From: an uncultured Eubacteriales bacterium
GTDB taxonomy: Bacteria > Bacillota > Clostridia > Oscillospirales > Acutalibacteraceae
Direction of reading: 5' to 3'
Assembly (NCBI GenBank): GCA_900316345.1
Contig: ONCR01000008.1
Location: 1 to 38,204, forward strand
Length of the DNA: 38,204 nt
Part shown: piece after piece, positions 26,436 to 35,900 of the stretch
Numbering within the stretch: the first letter of the stretch is position 1
Layout: the number at the start of each line of letters is the position of its first letter
Position numbers and translations under genes: made by a program
The notes under the pieces: generated by a model
Databases searched by the model: none
What the model saw: the letters and a program-made list of their open reading frames with translations, nothing else
What the model was told of the DNA's origin: nothing

Positions 26436-26464
26436 ATTTTAATCATTTATCACAAAAAAGTCAA
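26436..26464 (-). promoter_or_regulatory. Promoter of pfkA
   Basis: On the minus strand TTGACT (26464-26459), 17 bp, TAAAAT (26441-26436), placed directly after the dnaE stop codon. A second -10-like TATAAT lies at 26425-26420 without a clear -35. No terminator separates dnaE from this promoter. Confidence 0.7.
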
Positions 26465-26467
26465 TAG

Positions 26468-29400
26468 TTATTTTATCAAAGCCACATTGTCCTCGCCGAG
26501 CAGGCGTTTAAGCTCCGAAAGCATAGTCGGGTTAACGTCCACCCATCTGTCCTGAGGCATACGGATATACTTACCTTCATCTTCATAGTAATAATATAGC
26601 GGAATACCTCCATCAAATATAGAGAGAACGGTTTCGGCCCTGTGAAGCCTTGAATCCTCTTTTGATTCAAATTTAAGGTAAAGGCCGCTTCTTTTTGAGG
26701 GCTTCTTTTCCTCGGGCTTTCGGTTGTTTAACGCGGAGCTTTGCGGCGGAGAATCCGCATTCGGCCTGAAAACAGCGTTAACAAGAATTTTCGTGTCCTT
26801 TTCCTCTTCAACCGAAAGACTTCCGCTTACGCCTATAACGGTTCCCTCGCTTATAAGCGAGCCGAACCTTTCAAAGGTTTTGGGGAAGAGTATTACCTCA
26901 ACCGTTCCGTATAAATCCTCAAGCGTAACAAACGCCATATTAGCCTTGTTAGCCCTTGTCTGTTTAACGGTGATATGGGTAATAATTCCGCAGAGAATAA
27001 CCGAGTCCTTATCGTGAAGGCGAGCGCCTTCGGTTGCGGCTTCAAGCACGTCAAAGGTTCTTGCACAGCCGAATTTATTAATATAATCCTCGTATTTATC
27101 CATCGGGTGGCCCGAAAGGTAAAGGCCGGTCATATCCTTCTCCATTGCAAGAAGCTCGGCCTTTGAAAACTCGGCGACCTCCGGAAGCTCAAAGCTCATA
27201 CCGAAATCGTCGCTTATATCAAAAAGGCCTACCTGACCGTACATAGTTTTGCGGCGGTTTTCCTCAATATTAGTTACAAGCACGGGAAGTCCCTGAAGCA
27301 TCTGCCTTCGGTTTGCACCGAAGGAATCCATGGCTCCGCACCTGATAAGGCTTTCAACCGCGCGGCGGTTAAAGTGGCCGCTTTGCATTCTTTCGCAAAA
27401 ATCGAAAATATCCTTAAACTCGCCTCTTTTTCGCTCAGCAATTATCTCTTCAATAAATTCACTTCCGAGGTTTTTAATGCCGAGCAGGCCGTAATTGATA
27501 ACCTTACCGTCGGCGGTAAAGCCCTTCATTGAGGTATTTATATTCGGCGGAGCAAGGCGAAGGCCTATTCTTTTACACTCCGCAATATAGCGCGCAACCT
27601 TATTTGAAGAATCAAGAACCGAGGTAAGAAGCGCCGCCATAAATTCGGCAGGATGATAGCATTTAAGATAGGCGCACTGATAGGCAACAAGCGCGTAGCA
27701 AGCCGCGTGGGATTTATTAAAAGCGTAGCCTGCAAAATCAGATATTTCGTTAAATATTTTTGTAGCCGTTTCGGCTGAAATGTTATTTTTAGTACAACCC
27801 TCGATAAAGCTTGCCCTTTCCCTTTCAAGAACCTCGGGCTTCTTTTTGCTTATAGCACGGCGAACGACGTCAGCCCTGCCGAAGGAATAGCCGGCAAGGG
27901 AACGGAAAATCTGCATAACCTGCTCCTGATAAACAATACAGCCGTAGGTGTTTTTAAGTATCGGCTCAAGAAGAGGAGTTGCATATTCTATTCGGCTTTG
28001 ATTTTTTGAATTTTCAACAAAGGTATCAATCTGGCTTGCCGGACCGGGACGATAAAGCGAGGTTGCGGCGATTAAATCCTCAAGCGCCCCGGGCTGAAGA
28101 TTCATAAGCATCTGCTTCATTCCGCTTGATTCAAACTGGAAGATACCCTCGGTTTTTCCGCTTGAAAATACGGAATAAACCTTTTTATCGTCAATCGGAA
28201 TGTTTTTAATATCAACGCCCGCAGCCTTTGAAGCGGAATCAATAACCGTTAAGGTACGAAGCCCGAGGAAGTCCATCTTAAGAAGCCCGAGCTCCTCAAG
28301 CGTTGTCATAATATACTGCGTAACAACAAGGCCGTCGTTTGTAGCAAGCGGAACGTAAGTTGCAACGGGGTCATGCGTAATAACCACGCCTGCCGCATGG
28401 GTTGAGGTATTACGCGGCATTCCTTCAACCTTGCGCGCAATTTCGATAAGACGGTTAACCTGCTCGTTTTCCGCCATCAATCTGCGCAGCTCCGCACTTT
28501 TTTCAACAGCCTTATCAATCGTTATTTTAAAATCGCTCGGAACAAGCTTTGCAACGGCATCAACCGCTGAATAAGGCATACCCATCGTTCGCCCTACATC
28601 GCGGATGGCGGCCCTTGTTTGAAGCGTTCCGAAGGTTACAATCTGGGCAACGTGGTCAGCACCGTATTTTTCGGTTACATAATCAATAACCTCCTGCCTT
28701 CTTTCATAGCAGAAGTCTATATCAAAATCGGGCATAGAAACGCGCTCGGGATTTAAAAACCTTTCAAAAATAAGGCCATATTTCATTGGGTCCAAATCCG
28801 TTATTCCGATACAGTAAGCCGCAAGCGAGCCTGCGCCCGAGCCTCTTCCCGGGCCTACCGGGATACCCTTGGATTTTGCAAAGCGAACAAAATCCTGAAC
28901 GATAAGGTAATAATCCGTATAACCCATACGGTTTACGGTTTCAAGCTCATATTCAAGGCGCGTTTCAAAATCCTTTGGGTAATTATTGCCGTAACGCTTT
29001 TTTAAGCCCTTATAACAGAGCCTTTTGAAATATTCAAAATGATTCTCATTATTCGGGGTTTCAAAATACGGAAGCTTGGTGTTGCCGAATTCAAAATCGA
29101 AGTTACACTGCTCGGCAATGAGCTGCGTATTATCTACAGCCTCGGGAACGTCTGAAAAAATCTCACGCATTTCCCGTTCGGATTTAAGATAGAAATTTTT
29201 ACTGTGGAATTCAAGCCCCGTATCCTCGCCGAGCTGTTTATTCGTAGCAATGCAGATTAAAACCTGCTGAATATCGGCGTCCTCCTTTTCAACATAGTGA
29301 ACGTCGTTAGTTGCAACGAGAGGCAGTCCGGTTTCGTTATGAAGCCTTTTAAGCCCGTCAAGAACGATTTTCTGTTCGTCAATACCGTGGTCCTGAAGTT

Positions 29401-29914
29401 CAAGATAGTAATTGCCCTCGCCGAAAACGGAAGAATACCACAGCGCCTCACGCTTTGCGCCCTCATAATCGCGTTGCAACAGAAGCTGCGGTATTTCGCC
29501 TGCAAGGCAGGCGGAAAGGCAGATTAAGCCCTCGCTGTGCTTTTCAAGCAAATCGCGGTCAATCCTCGGCTTGAAATAGAAGCCCTCGGTAAAGGCGAGC
29601 GAAACCATTTTAATAAGGTTTTTATAGCCCGTTTCATTTTTTACAAGGAGGATGAGGTGATTATACTGCTTATCAAGCACCTTGTCCTTATCAAACCTGG
29701 TTCTCGGCGCAACGTAGACTTCGCATCCGATTATCGGCTTAATCCCCTGCGCCTTACATTCACGGTAAAAATCAACCGCGCCGTACATATTTCCGTGGTC
29801 GGTAATCGCAAGCGAGGTCATACCAAGCTCCTTTGCGCGCGCAACAAGACTGCCGAGGCGGCAGGCGCCGTCCAGCAAGCTGAACTGTGTGTGCAAATGA
29901 AGATGAGTAAACAT
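26468..29914 (-). CDS. dnaE: DNA polymerase III alpha subunit, DnaE type
   Basis: 1148 residues. A PHP domain begins at once (THLHLHTQFSLLDGA, ITDHGNMYGAVDFY, ATNDVHYV) with its metal-binding histidines retained, so residual exonuclease chemistry is possible. The polymerase active site has PDFDIDF at 395-401 (D398, D400), preceded by GPGRGSGAGSLAAY. The finger region, a helix-hairpin-helix part and an OB fold (about 990-1070, KDSVILCGIITHITVK) follow. Firmicutes usually also have PolC; DnaE then extends RNA primers on the lagging strand. The ribosome binding site AGTAGGT contains the TAG stop of the preceding nuclease gene, so the two are translationally coupled. Confidence 0.98.
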   Translation of the reverse strand: MFTHLHLHTQFSLLDGACRLGSLVARAKELGMTSLAITDHGNMYGAVDFYRECKAQGIKPIIGCEVYVAPRTRFDKDKVLDKQYNHLILLVKNETGYKNLIKMVSLAFTEGFYFKPRIDRDLLEKHSEGLICLSACLAGEIPQLLLQRDYEGAKREALWYSSVFGEGNYYLELQDHGIDEQKIVLDGLKRLHNETGLPLVATNDVHYVEKEDADIQQVLICIATNKQLGEDTGLEFHSKNFYLKSEREMREIFSDVPEAVDNTQLIAEQCNFDFEFGNTKLPYFETPNNENHFEYFKRLCYKGLKKRYGNNYPKDFETRLEYELETVNRMGYTDYYLIVQDFVRFAKSKGIPVGPGRGSGAGSLAAYCIGITDLDPMKYGLIFERFLNPERVSMPDFDIDFCYERRQEVIDYVTEKYGADHVAQIVTFGTLQTRAAIRDVGRTMGMPYSAVDAVAKLVPSDFKITIDKAVEKSAELRRLMAENEQVNRLIEIARKVEGMPRNTSTHAAGVVITHDPVATYVPLATNDGLVVTQYIMTTLEELGLLKMDFLGLRTLTVIDSASKAAGVDIKNIPIDDKKVYSVFSSGKTEGIFQFESSGMKQMLMNLQPGALEDLIAATSLYRPGPASQIDTFVENSKNQSRIEYATPLLEPILKNTYGCIVYQEQVMQIFRSLAGYSFGRADVVRRAISKKKPEVLERERASFIEGCTKNNISAETATKIFNEISDFAGYAFNKSHAACYALVAYQCAYLKCYHPAEFMAALLTSVLDSSNKVARYIAECKRIGLRLAPPNINTSMKGFTADGKVINYGLLGIKNLGSEFIEEIIAERKRGEFKDIFDFCERMQSGHFNRRAVESLIRCGAMDSFGANRRQMLQGLPVLVTNIEENRRKTMYGQVGLFDISDDFGMSFELPEVAEFSKAELLAMEKDMTGLYLSGHPMDKYEDYINKFGCARTFDVLEAATEGARLHDKDSVILCGIITHITVKQTRANKANMAFVTLEDLYGTVEVILFPKTFERFGSLISEGTVIGVSGSLSVEEEKDTKILVNAVFRPNADSPPQSSALNNRKPEEKKPSKRSGLYLKFESKEDSRLHRAETVLSIFDGGIPLYYYYEDEGKYIRMPQDRWVDVNPTMLSELKRLLGEDNVALIK

Positions 29915-29921
29915 ATAATAC

Positions 29922-31166
29922 CTACTTTGTTTTTACCGATTTATACTTTGACCAATTTGAATAAAACTTTTTCTTATTAACAGTTTTATAAGCCCTTATA
30001 CGAACGTAATAAACTTTCTTTTTCTTAAGCCTTTTAACCGCTTTTGATTTTGCGGCTTTTTTGTTAACCGTTATAATTTTTGCATTTTTAAAGCTTTTAT
30101 TTGTTGAATACTGAATCTGATAACCCGAAACGCCGCTTTTAACAGCCCATTTTACGGTAAAGCCCTTAACCCTTTTTACAAGCTTTTTAACAGCCGTTGC
30201 AGGTACGAAGGGCTTAACAATGCTGAAGGTTTTTGAAACCGTTCCGCTATAGGGATAAATACCGGTAACGGTTACGTTTGCGGTTCCGATATTCACGTTT
30301 TCGCTGTAGCTTACGGAATAGTCCTTACCCTCGGCAAGCTCCTTACCGCCGAGCTTTACGTAGCCAAGGGAATAAATCGCCTTGCCCGTATAGGTATACT
30401 TAAGCTTTTCAAGATAAACATACGCGCCCGAAATATCGATGCTTTCGCCGCTGAGAATATTATCTCCCGTTAAATAATCAATGCTTACGCCCTTTTCAAC
30501 GTTGTAAACAAAAACGCAAAAGCATACCGAAGCGCCGAGGTCGTCAACGGACTCCGCCTCCATAATAACGCCGCTTGCAAGCAGGTTATCCCCCTGAAAT
30601 ACGGGAGTAACGCGGTAAAGCACGTTGTTTTCGGAATTCTTTTTAACGTAAGCGGCGACCTCGTTTTCAAATTTAAGCATACCTACGGCGTTAAAAGAGC
30701 GCGTTCCCGTCATAAGATTATTCGGATTAGCGTTTTCCGCTGTTAGCTGCCAGCCTATAAGATGGCTTCTGTTATAAATATATTTTCCGCTGACGAAATC
30801 ATATTTTTTCTGTTTCCAGCCCGTAGGGTAAACACTGCTTATGCTCTCCCTTTTCTCGCCCTCGGCAGGCATTAAGCTTTGGTCAATATTTGCTTCGCAT
30901 ACACTTACCCTTTCAAGGGCGTCAAGCTTGCCGTAATCCTCATATATCGTTTGAGTTAATTCGGAGCTTGTAAAGCTCGGCTTGTTGCCGTTAAGCTCTT
31001 CATACAAATCGCCGTCATAGGCGGGAATTTCAAAGCCTTCATAACTGAAGGCTTCAACGGTTTCGGTATAATCAAGTGCAAACGCGCTTTTCGGAAGGGC
31101 AAAAAAACTTACCGCTAAAACAAGCGCGAGAAAAAATGATAAGCTTTTTTTACAATTCTTCTGCAA
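29922..31166 (-). CDS. Secreted DNA/RNA non-specific endonuclease with Ig-like and fibronectin-like C-terminal domains
   Basis: About 414 residues. A signal peptide is clear (basic start, SLSFFLALVLAVSFFAL, cleavage after PKSAFA). The nuclease core (about 90-235) has NRSHLIGWQLTAENANPNNLMTGTRSFN, an EndA/NucA-like His-containing motif in which H acts with a metal-binding Asn. Then come an Ig-like segment (about 240-320, YTYTGKAIYSLGYVKLGG) and a Lys-rich fibronectin type III-like module (about 325-417, SGYQIQYSTNKSFKNA) found in many clostridial surface proteins. The start is probably TTG 31166 (AAAAGGA nine nt upstream), inside the end of whiA. It may scavenge extracellular nucleic acid or act in DNA uptake; the role is inferred. 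It is an odd tenant between whiA and dnaE. Confidence 0.85.
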   Translation of the reverse strand: MQKNCKKSLSFFLALVLAVSFFALPKSAFALDYTETVEAFSYEGFEIPAYDGDLYEELNGNKPSFTSSELTQTIYEDYGKLDALERVSVCEANIDQSLMPAEGEKRESISSVYPTGWKQKKYDFVSGKYIYNRSHLIGWQLTAENANPNNLMTGTRSFNAVGMLKFENEVAAYVKKNSENNVLYRVTPVFQGDNLLASGVIMEAESVDDLGASVCFCVFVYNVEKGVSIDYLTGDNILSGESIDISGAYVYLEKLKYTYTGKAIYSLGYVKLGGKELAEGKDYSVSYSENVNIGTANVTVTGIYPYSGTVSKTFSIVKPFVPATAVKKLVKRVKGFTVKWAVKSGVSGYQIQYSTNKSFKNAKIITVNKKAAKSKAVKRLKKKKVYYVRIRAYKTVNKKKFYSNWSKYKSVKTK

Positions 31167-32043
31167 TTTCAACAATCCTTTTCAGTCTGTGGTTAGCACC
31201 GCTTCTTGAAAGCGGAGGGTTAAAGAGCTCCGCAAGCTCCGAGAGCGACAAATCGGGGTTTTCAAGCCGCTTTTCAGCCATTTCGCGAAGCGTCGGCGAA
31301 AGCGAAGCAAGCCCCTTTTTCTTTTTTATTTTCATTATTGCCGCAAGCTGAGGCGAAGCCGCCTTAACGGTTTTTTCAATATTTGCGGTTTCGCAGTTCG
31401 CCTTACGGTTTGCGGTATTTCTTATTTCCTTAACAATTTTGATATTCATCATATCAAACATAGACGAGGACGCGCCCATAATGTAAAGGCAATCCTCTAT
31501 AGCCTCGCTGTCCTTGAAATAGATAATGTTATACCCCTTACGCTTTGTTGCCTTCGGCTCAAGCTCAAGCTCCCTAATAAGCGTTAAAAGGCTTTTTGAA
31601 AGGTTGAGATAAGCAACCGAAAATTCAAGATGATAATCCTTTTCGGGCGAGGAAACCGAGCCGCAGGCAAGAAATACGCCTGCAAGGAAAAGGTTATTAC
31701 AGCTATTACAGCTGAAATTTGAAAAATTGATTTTAAGGCTTGTTTCGCTTTGAGAATGACCGAAATAAGCCATTATTTTTGAACAGGCCGAGGTATTATC
31801 TATATCAACGGTAAAGCTTTTGCCCGAGGGCGACGTCTTAACGCAGCATTTAACGTTGCAAAGCTCTGCCATTAGGCTTTTAAATAGCTTGGCCGTACCC
31901 TCGTTTTCGGACTGAAAGGAAATTCTTTCAAACGAAAACTCCTTTGAAAACAAAGTCATTCCGTAAAGAAGGCTTTTTTTACAGCAAAGCTTTTCGGGCT
32001 CGTTAGCTATCAGTTCATTTTTTACATTGGTTGAAAACGACAT
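31150..32043 (-). CDS. whiA: WhiA-family DNA-binding regulator
   Basis: 297 residues. An N-terminal LAGLIDADG-like fold (VKNELIANEPEKLCCKKSLLYGM, LFLAGVFLACGSVSSPEKDYHLEF, RKGYNIIYFKDSEAIEDCL) and a C-terminal helix-turn-helix (LSELAELFNPPLSRSGANHRLKRI). In Streptomyces WhiA controls sporulation septation; in Bacillus it affects division and chromosome segregation. Its ATG overlaps the rapZ stop as TAATG. The yvcK gene that often lies between rapZ and whiA is missing. Confidence 0.96.
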   Translation of the reverse strand: MSFSTNVKNELIANEPEKLCCKKSLLYGMTLFSKEFSFERISFQSENEGTAKLFKSLMAELCNVKCCVKTSPSGKSFTVDIDNTSACSKIMAYFGHSQSETSLKINFSNFSCNSCNNLFLAGVFLACGSVSSPEKDYHLEFSVAYLNLSKSLLTLIRELELEPKATKRKGYNIIYFKDSEAIEDCLYIMGASSSMFDMMNIKIVKEIRNTANRKANCETANIEKTVKAASPQLAAIMKIKKKKGLASLSPTLREMAEKRLENPDLSLSELAELFNPPLSRSGANHRLKRIVEIAEEL

Positions 32044-32903
32044 TATCTTCTCTCTATATCTCTGTGATTAACCGAAACATTATCCCACGAGGCCTCAAAA
32101 TGCTCTTTCAAAGCCTCGGCAAAAGCAACGCTTCTGTGGTTGCCGCCCGTACAGCCTATAGCTATAACGAGCTGACTTTTACCCTCTTTAATATAAAGCG
32201 GAACAAGGTAGTCAAGCAGCCCCTTAAGCCTTGAAAGAAGCTCCTTTGCCTCATCAAAGCTGAAAACGTAGCTGCTTACCTCCTCATCAAGCCCCGTTTT
32301 TGAGCGAAGCTCCTCAATCCAATACGGATTGGGAAGGCATCTTACATCAAGAACAAAATCAGCGTCCGTCGGTATTCCGTGTTTAAATCCGAAGGACATA
32401 ATATGGATGTTCATAACCTTCTTATCGTCGCCGAGAAGAATTTGGCTCAGCCTTTTTCTGAGCTCCGGCGTTGTAAGGTCGGTAGTGTCAATAACAAAAT
32501 CGGCGTTTTGAAGCACAGGCTTAAGAACCTTTTTTTCATATTCAATAGCTTCCTCAATTGCGCCCGAAAACTTATCCGCAAAGGGGTGCTTACGGCGTGT
32601 GAGCTTATACCTTTTAAGGGCTTCGTGATTTTTTATATCAAGATACAGAATTTTAACAATATAATCGCCCTTTTTTAAATCCTTAACCGCTGACTGAAAC
32701 GCTTCAAAAACGCCCTTTGACCTTACGTCCGCAACAATGGCGATTTTTGAATAAGCGTCCGATTTTTCCATAAGATTTATAAATTCCGGAATAAGCTCCG
32801 CAGGCATATTATCAATGCAGTAATAGCCTATATCCTCCATAAATCCCATGGCGGTTGATTTTCCGGCGCCCGAAACGCCTGTTAATAAAACTAATTCCTT
32901 CAT
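32043..32903 (-). CDS. rapZ: RapZ/YvcJ-family nucleotide-binding protein
   Basis: 286 residues. Walker A GVSGAGKS at 9-16, a DxDxR-like block (FVLDVRCLPNPYW) and the C-terminal GCTGGNHRSVAFAEAL that is specific to the family. In E. coli RapZ guides RNase E to the small RNA GlmZ and senses glucosamine-6-phosphate; in Bacillus YvcJ is a GTPase linked to competence. Which role applies here cannot be told from sequence. It is coupled to whiA. Confidence 0.96.
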   Translation of the reverse strand: MKELVLLTGVSGAGKSTAMGFMEDIGYYCIDNMPAELIPEFINLMEKSDAYSKIAIVADVRSKGVFEAFQSAVKDLKKGDYIVKILYLDIKNHEALKRYKLTRRKHPFADKFSGAIEEAIEYEKKVLKPVLQNADFVIDTTDLTTPELRKRLSQILLGDDKKVMNIHIMSFGFKHGIPTDADFVLDVRCLPNPYWIEELRSKTGLDEEVSSYVFSFDEAKELLSRLKGLLDYLVPLYIKEGKSQLVIAIGCTGGNHRSVAFAEALKEHFEASWDNVSVNHRDIERR

Positions 32904-32927
32904 ATTACTGTCCTGCCTAAAAGTAAG

Positions 32928-33827
32928 TTATCGGGTTACTCTTATTTCCATTTCAAGCTGAACGCCCTTTTCTTTGTATACGGTATCGGATACCCTTTTG
33001 CAAAGCTCAAGAACGTCGCTGCAGCTTGCGCCGCCCGTGTTTATAACAAAGCCCGCGTGCTTTTCGCTTACCTGCGCTCCGCCTACGCTTGCACCCTTAA
33101 GGCCGCATTCCTCAATAAGCGCGCCTGCAAAATAGCCCTCGGGGCGTTTAAAGGTTGAGCCTGCTGACGGATATTCAAGCGGCTGCTTATCGCGGCGGCG
33201 CTGCATAAGCTCCTGCATTTTGGCCTTTATTTCATCTTTATTACCCTTTTTAAGCTTAAGGTAAAGCCCGGTAACAATACAGCCGTTATCGTAATAAGCC
33301 GAACGGCGGTAAGAGAGCTTAAGCTCATCGCCTGAAAGAGCGCCTCTGTTTCCGTTTTTATCTATATGGTCGCAACGGTAAAGAACATCCTTCATTTCTC
33401 CGCCGTATGCGCCTGCATTCATAAACGCCGCTCCGCCGCAGGAGCCGGGAATTCCGTAAGCAAATTCAAGCCCCGTAAGCCCATGCTCAAGGGCAAAGGT
33501 GCAAACCTTGATGAGCAAAGTACCCGCGCTTGCAAAAACAGTTGTATCGTCAATAAGCTTAATCTCCTCAAAATTCTTGCCGAGAAGAATAACGCAGGCG
33601 TCAATTCCCTCGTCCGCAACAAGAAGATTTGAGCCGTTGCCTACAACAACATATCTCACGCCGAGCTCACGGCATTTTTTTACGGTAAGCGAAATTTCCT
33701 CTTCGCTTTTCGGAAGCACGGTAAGCCTCGCCGCACCGCCTATTTTAAAGGTGGTGCGGTTTGCCATAGGCTCGTTTTCGGTGAATTCAATTTTTCTATT
33801 CTTAAGATAGTCAATCAATAAGTTCAA
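32928..33827 (-). CDS. murB: UDP-N-acetylenolpyruvoylglucosamine reductase (TTG start)
   Basis: 299 residues. FAD-binding segments NRTTFKIGGAARL, VVVGNGSNLLVAD and GIPGSCGGAAFMNAGAYGGEM; catalytic serine region PSAGSTFKRP; KHAGFVINTGGAS near the end. It reduces enolpyruvyl-UDP-GlcNAc to UDP-MurNAc, the second committed step of peptidoglycan precursor synthesis. The TTG at 33827 follows the ROK TAA without spacer and has GAGGTG six nt upstream, so I accept it as start. Confidence 0.96.
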   Translation of the reverse strand: MNLLIDYLKNRKIEFTENEPMANRTTFKIGGAARLTVLPKSEEEISLTVKKCRELGVRYVVVGNGSNLLVADEGIDACVILLGKNFEEIKLIDDTTVFASAGTLLIKVCTFALEHGLTGLEFAYGIPGSCGGAAFMNAGAYGGEMKDVLYRCDHIDKNGNRGALSGDELKLSYRRSAYYDNGCIVTGLYLKLKKGNKDEIKAKMQELMQRRRDKQPLEYPSAGSTFKRPEGYFAGALIEECGLKGASVGGAQVSEKHAGFVINTGGASCSDVLELCKRVSDTVYKEKGVQLEMEIRVTR

Positions 33828-34775
33828 TTACTGCACCTCATAAAGAATTGCCGCTCCGATAATGCCTGCGTCATTGCCGAGCTCTGCTTTAACAATCTGA
33901 GTTTGAACGGTTGAATAAACGCTGTAGCGCTCTGCTTCAACATAACGGCGAATAGGCCTTAAAAGGGTTTCGCCTTCGTTACAGATGCCGCCGCCGATAC
34001 AAAGGATTTCGGGCTGGAAGGCGTTAACAAGATTTGTTACGCCCGCGGCAATATATTTTATGTAGTTTTCAACAACCTTAACCGCAACGGCGTCCTTTCT
34101 TCTCATACCGTCAAAGGCGGTTCTTCCGGTAACTGCTCCCTCTTCTTTTACAAGCTCGTGCATAATGCTGTCGGGATGCTTTTCCATAGCGGCTTTAGTT
34201 TGGTTGATAAGCGCCGTTGCGGAAGCATAAGCCTCCCAGCAGCCGCGGCGTCCGCAGGTGCAGGGCACGCCGTCAACAACAATAACCATATGTCCGCATT
34301 CGCCGCCTGCGTGGTTAACGCCCGAAACGATTTTGCCGTCAACAATAATTCCCGAGCCTACGCCCGTACCGAGAGTTACGGCAATAAAGTTTTTACTTCC
34401 GTTGCCGCAGCCTGCGTAAGCCTCGCCGAGCGCGGCGCAGTTAGCATCGTTTTCAATATAAACGGGAAGGTCGCCGAGACGTTCCTTAAGCATAGCCTCT
34501 GCAGGGATATGGTCAAAGCCGAGGTTGTTGGCGTATTCAATAATTCCGCCGTTAACCGTTCCCGGAGTTCCGAGGCCTATTGAGCTTATATCCGCCATGG
34601 TAAGGCCCGCCTTTTCAACGGCCTCCTTTGAAACCCTGGCTATATCGTCAAAGATTTCCTCAGGCGTTCTCGGCATAGCCGTAGGGGTTTTTGCCTTTTC
34701 AACGATGTTATACTTTTCATCTACTACAGCGGCAACAATATTTGTTCCGCCCAAATCAATTCCTATAGTAAACAT
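33828..34775 (-). CDS. glcK: ROK-family glucokinase
   Basis: 315 residues. ATP-binding IGIDLGGTNIVAAVV at the start, catalytic D110 in VYIENDANCAALGEAY, VTLGTGVGSGII, and the ROK zinc site CTCGRRGCWE (C172, C174, C179) with H162 in GGECGHM. The set fits the glucokinase branch, phosphorylating glucose to glucose-6-phosphate; N-acetylmannosamine or other sugar kinases are alternatives. It lies between hprK and murB, joining carbon sensing to sugar entry. Confidence 0.88.
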   Translation of the reverse strand: MFTIGIDLGGTNIVAAVVDEKYNIVEKAKTPTAMPRTPEEIFDDIARVSKEAVEKAGLTMADISSIGLGTPGTVNGGIIEYANNLGFDHIPAEAMLKERLGDLPVYIENDANCAALGEAYAGCGNGSKNFIAVTLGTGVGSGIIVDGKIVSGVNHAGGECGHMVIVVDGVPCTCGRRGCWEAYASATALINQTKAAMEKHPDSIMHELVKEEGAVTGRTAFDGMRRKDAVAVKVVENYIKYIAAGVTNLVNAFQPEILCIGGGICNEGETLLRPIRRYVEAERYSVYSTVQTQIVKAELGNDAGIIGAAILYEVQ

Positions 34776-34796
34776 AAATATCTCTCCTTAAATCAA

Positions 34797-35759
34797 TTAG
34801 CTTTGCCAGATTTCAACCTCTTTATCGGTTGGCTCAATGTTTTCCATGCCAAGGCATTCCATAAGCTCCTTTGCTCCGCTGTAGCCCATCTTTTTCTGGC
34901 GGTTGTTCATAGCCGCCGTTTCAACTATTACCGCAAGGTTACGGCCGGGCGTTACGGGAACGGTAACGATAGGCACCTTAACATCAAGAATTTTTGCATA
35001 TTCATTATCAAGCCCGAGACGGTCGTAAGCTTTGGTTGCGTCCCACTCCTCAAGCTGAATAACCATATTTATTTTTTCATAGGGCTTAACCGCGCCCATA
35101 CCGAAAATTCGCCTTGCGTTAATTACGCCGATACCTCGAAGCTCGATGAAATGGCGGATATTGCTCGGCGAGGTGCCCTCAAGAACGGTATCGCTTACCT
35201 TGCGGATTTCAACCGCGTCATCGGCAATTAAACGGTGGCCGCGCTTGATAAGTTCAATGGCCGTTTCGCTTTTACCCGCGCCGCTTTCGCCGACTATAAG
35301 CACGCCCTCGCCGTAAACCTCAACAAGAACGCCGTGGCGCGTAATACGCGGAGCAAGCTCACGGTTAAGGTGTTCAATCAGCGACGACATAAAGGGCGAT
35401 GTTTCATCGTCCGTTCTCAAAAGCGGAACCTCATATGCTTCGCACGCGCTTATAAAGTAATCGGGGATTTCAAGCCCTCTTGTAACTACCGCAGCCGCAG
35501 GATGAAGCCCGAGCCAGTAGCCCAGCGCCTCGCTTCTCTGCGCGTTGCTCATATTTCTTAAAAAGCCGAGCTCCGTCCAGCCGAGAATCTGAATTCTTAA
35601 AGGGTCAAAATAATCGGTATAGCCTGTTAAAACGATACCGGGACGGTTAACCTCGTTAGTAATTATTTTTATCTCCTTCGCCGCTTTGGGAAGATAAACC
35701 ACCTCAAGCGAATGTTTATTAATTATATCCTCAAGCGTAACAAAATACTGCTCTGACAT
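34797..35759 (-). CDS. hprK: HPr kinase/phosphorylase
   Basis: 320 residues. H142 (TRHGVLVEV) and the Walker A GESGAGKS at 157-164, then DDAVEIRK, and the family signature IELRGIGVINARRIFGMGAV (about 205-224) plus VPVTPGRNLAVIVE. It phosphorylates or dephosphorylates Ser46 of HPr in response to glycolytic metabolites and so sets carbon catabolite repression. It is the first gene of the hprK-dnaE run, with CGGAGGTG before its ATG. Confidence 0.97.
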   Translation of the reverse strand: MSEQYFVTLEDIINKHSLEVVYLPKAAKEIKIITNEVNRPGIVLTGYTDYFDPLRIQILGWTELGFLRNMSNAQRSEALGYWLGLHPAAAVVTRGLEIPDYFISACEAYEVPLLRTDDETSPFMSSLIEHLNRELAPRITRHGVLVEVYGEGVLIVGESGAGKSETAIELIKRGHRLIADDAVEIRKVSDTVLEGTSPSNIRHFIELRGIGVINARRIFGMGAVKPYEKINMVIQLEEWDATKAYDRLGLDNEYAKILDVKVPIVTVPVTPGRNLAVIVETAAMNNRQKKMGYSGAKELMECLGMENIEPTDKEVEIWQS

Positions 35760-35791
35760 ATATTCACCTCCGAATATAACAATACAGAATA

Positions 35792-35820
35792 ATTATATAA
35801 TATTATCGCGTCATTATCAA
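35792..35820 (-). promoter_or_regulatory. Sigma-A promoter of the hprK-dnaE gene run
   Basis: On the minus strand TTGATA (35820-35815), 17 bp, TATAAT (35797-35792), about 33 bp before the hprK ATG. It is back to back with the glycosyltransferase promoter. No cre box was evident. Confidence 0.8.
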
Positions 35821-35843
35821 GGAATTATTTATAATTATTTTAT

Positions 35844-35872
35844 TTTACATTCATTAACTCATATGCTATAAT
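35844..35872 (+). promoter_or_regulatory. Sigma-A promoter of the glycosyltransferase gene
   Basis: TTTACA (35844-35849), 17 bp, TATAAT (35867-35872), 29 bp before the ATG at 35901. The CTTAATTAAG palindrome at 35881-35890 covers the likely start site. Confidence 0.8.
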
Positions 35873-35900
35873 TAAGGCATCTTAATTAAGGGGAAAAGCC

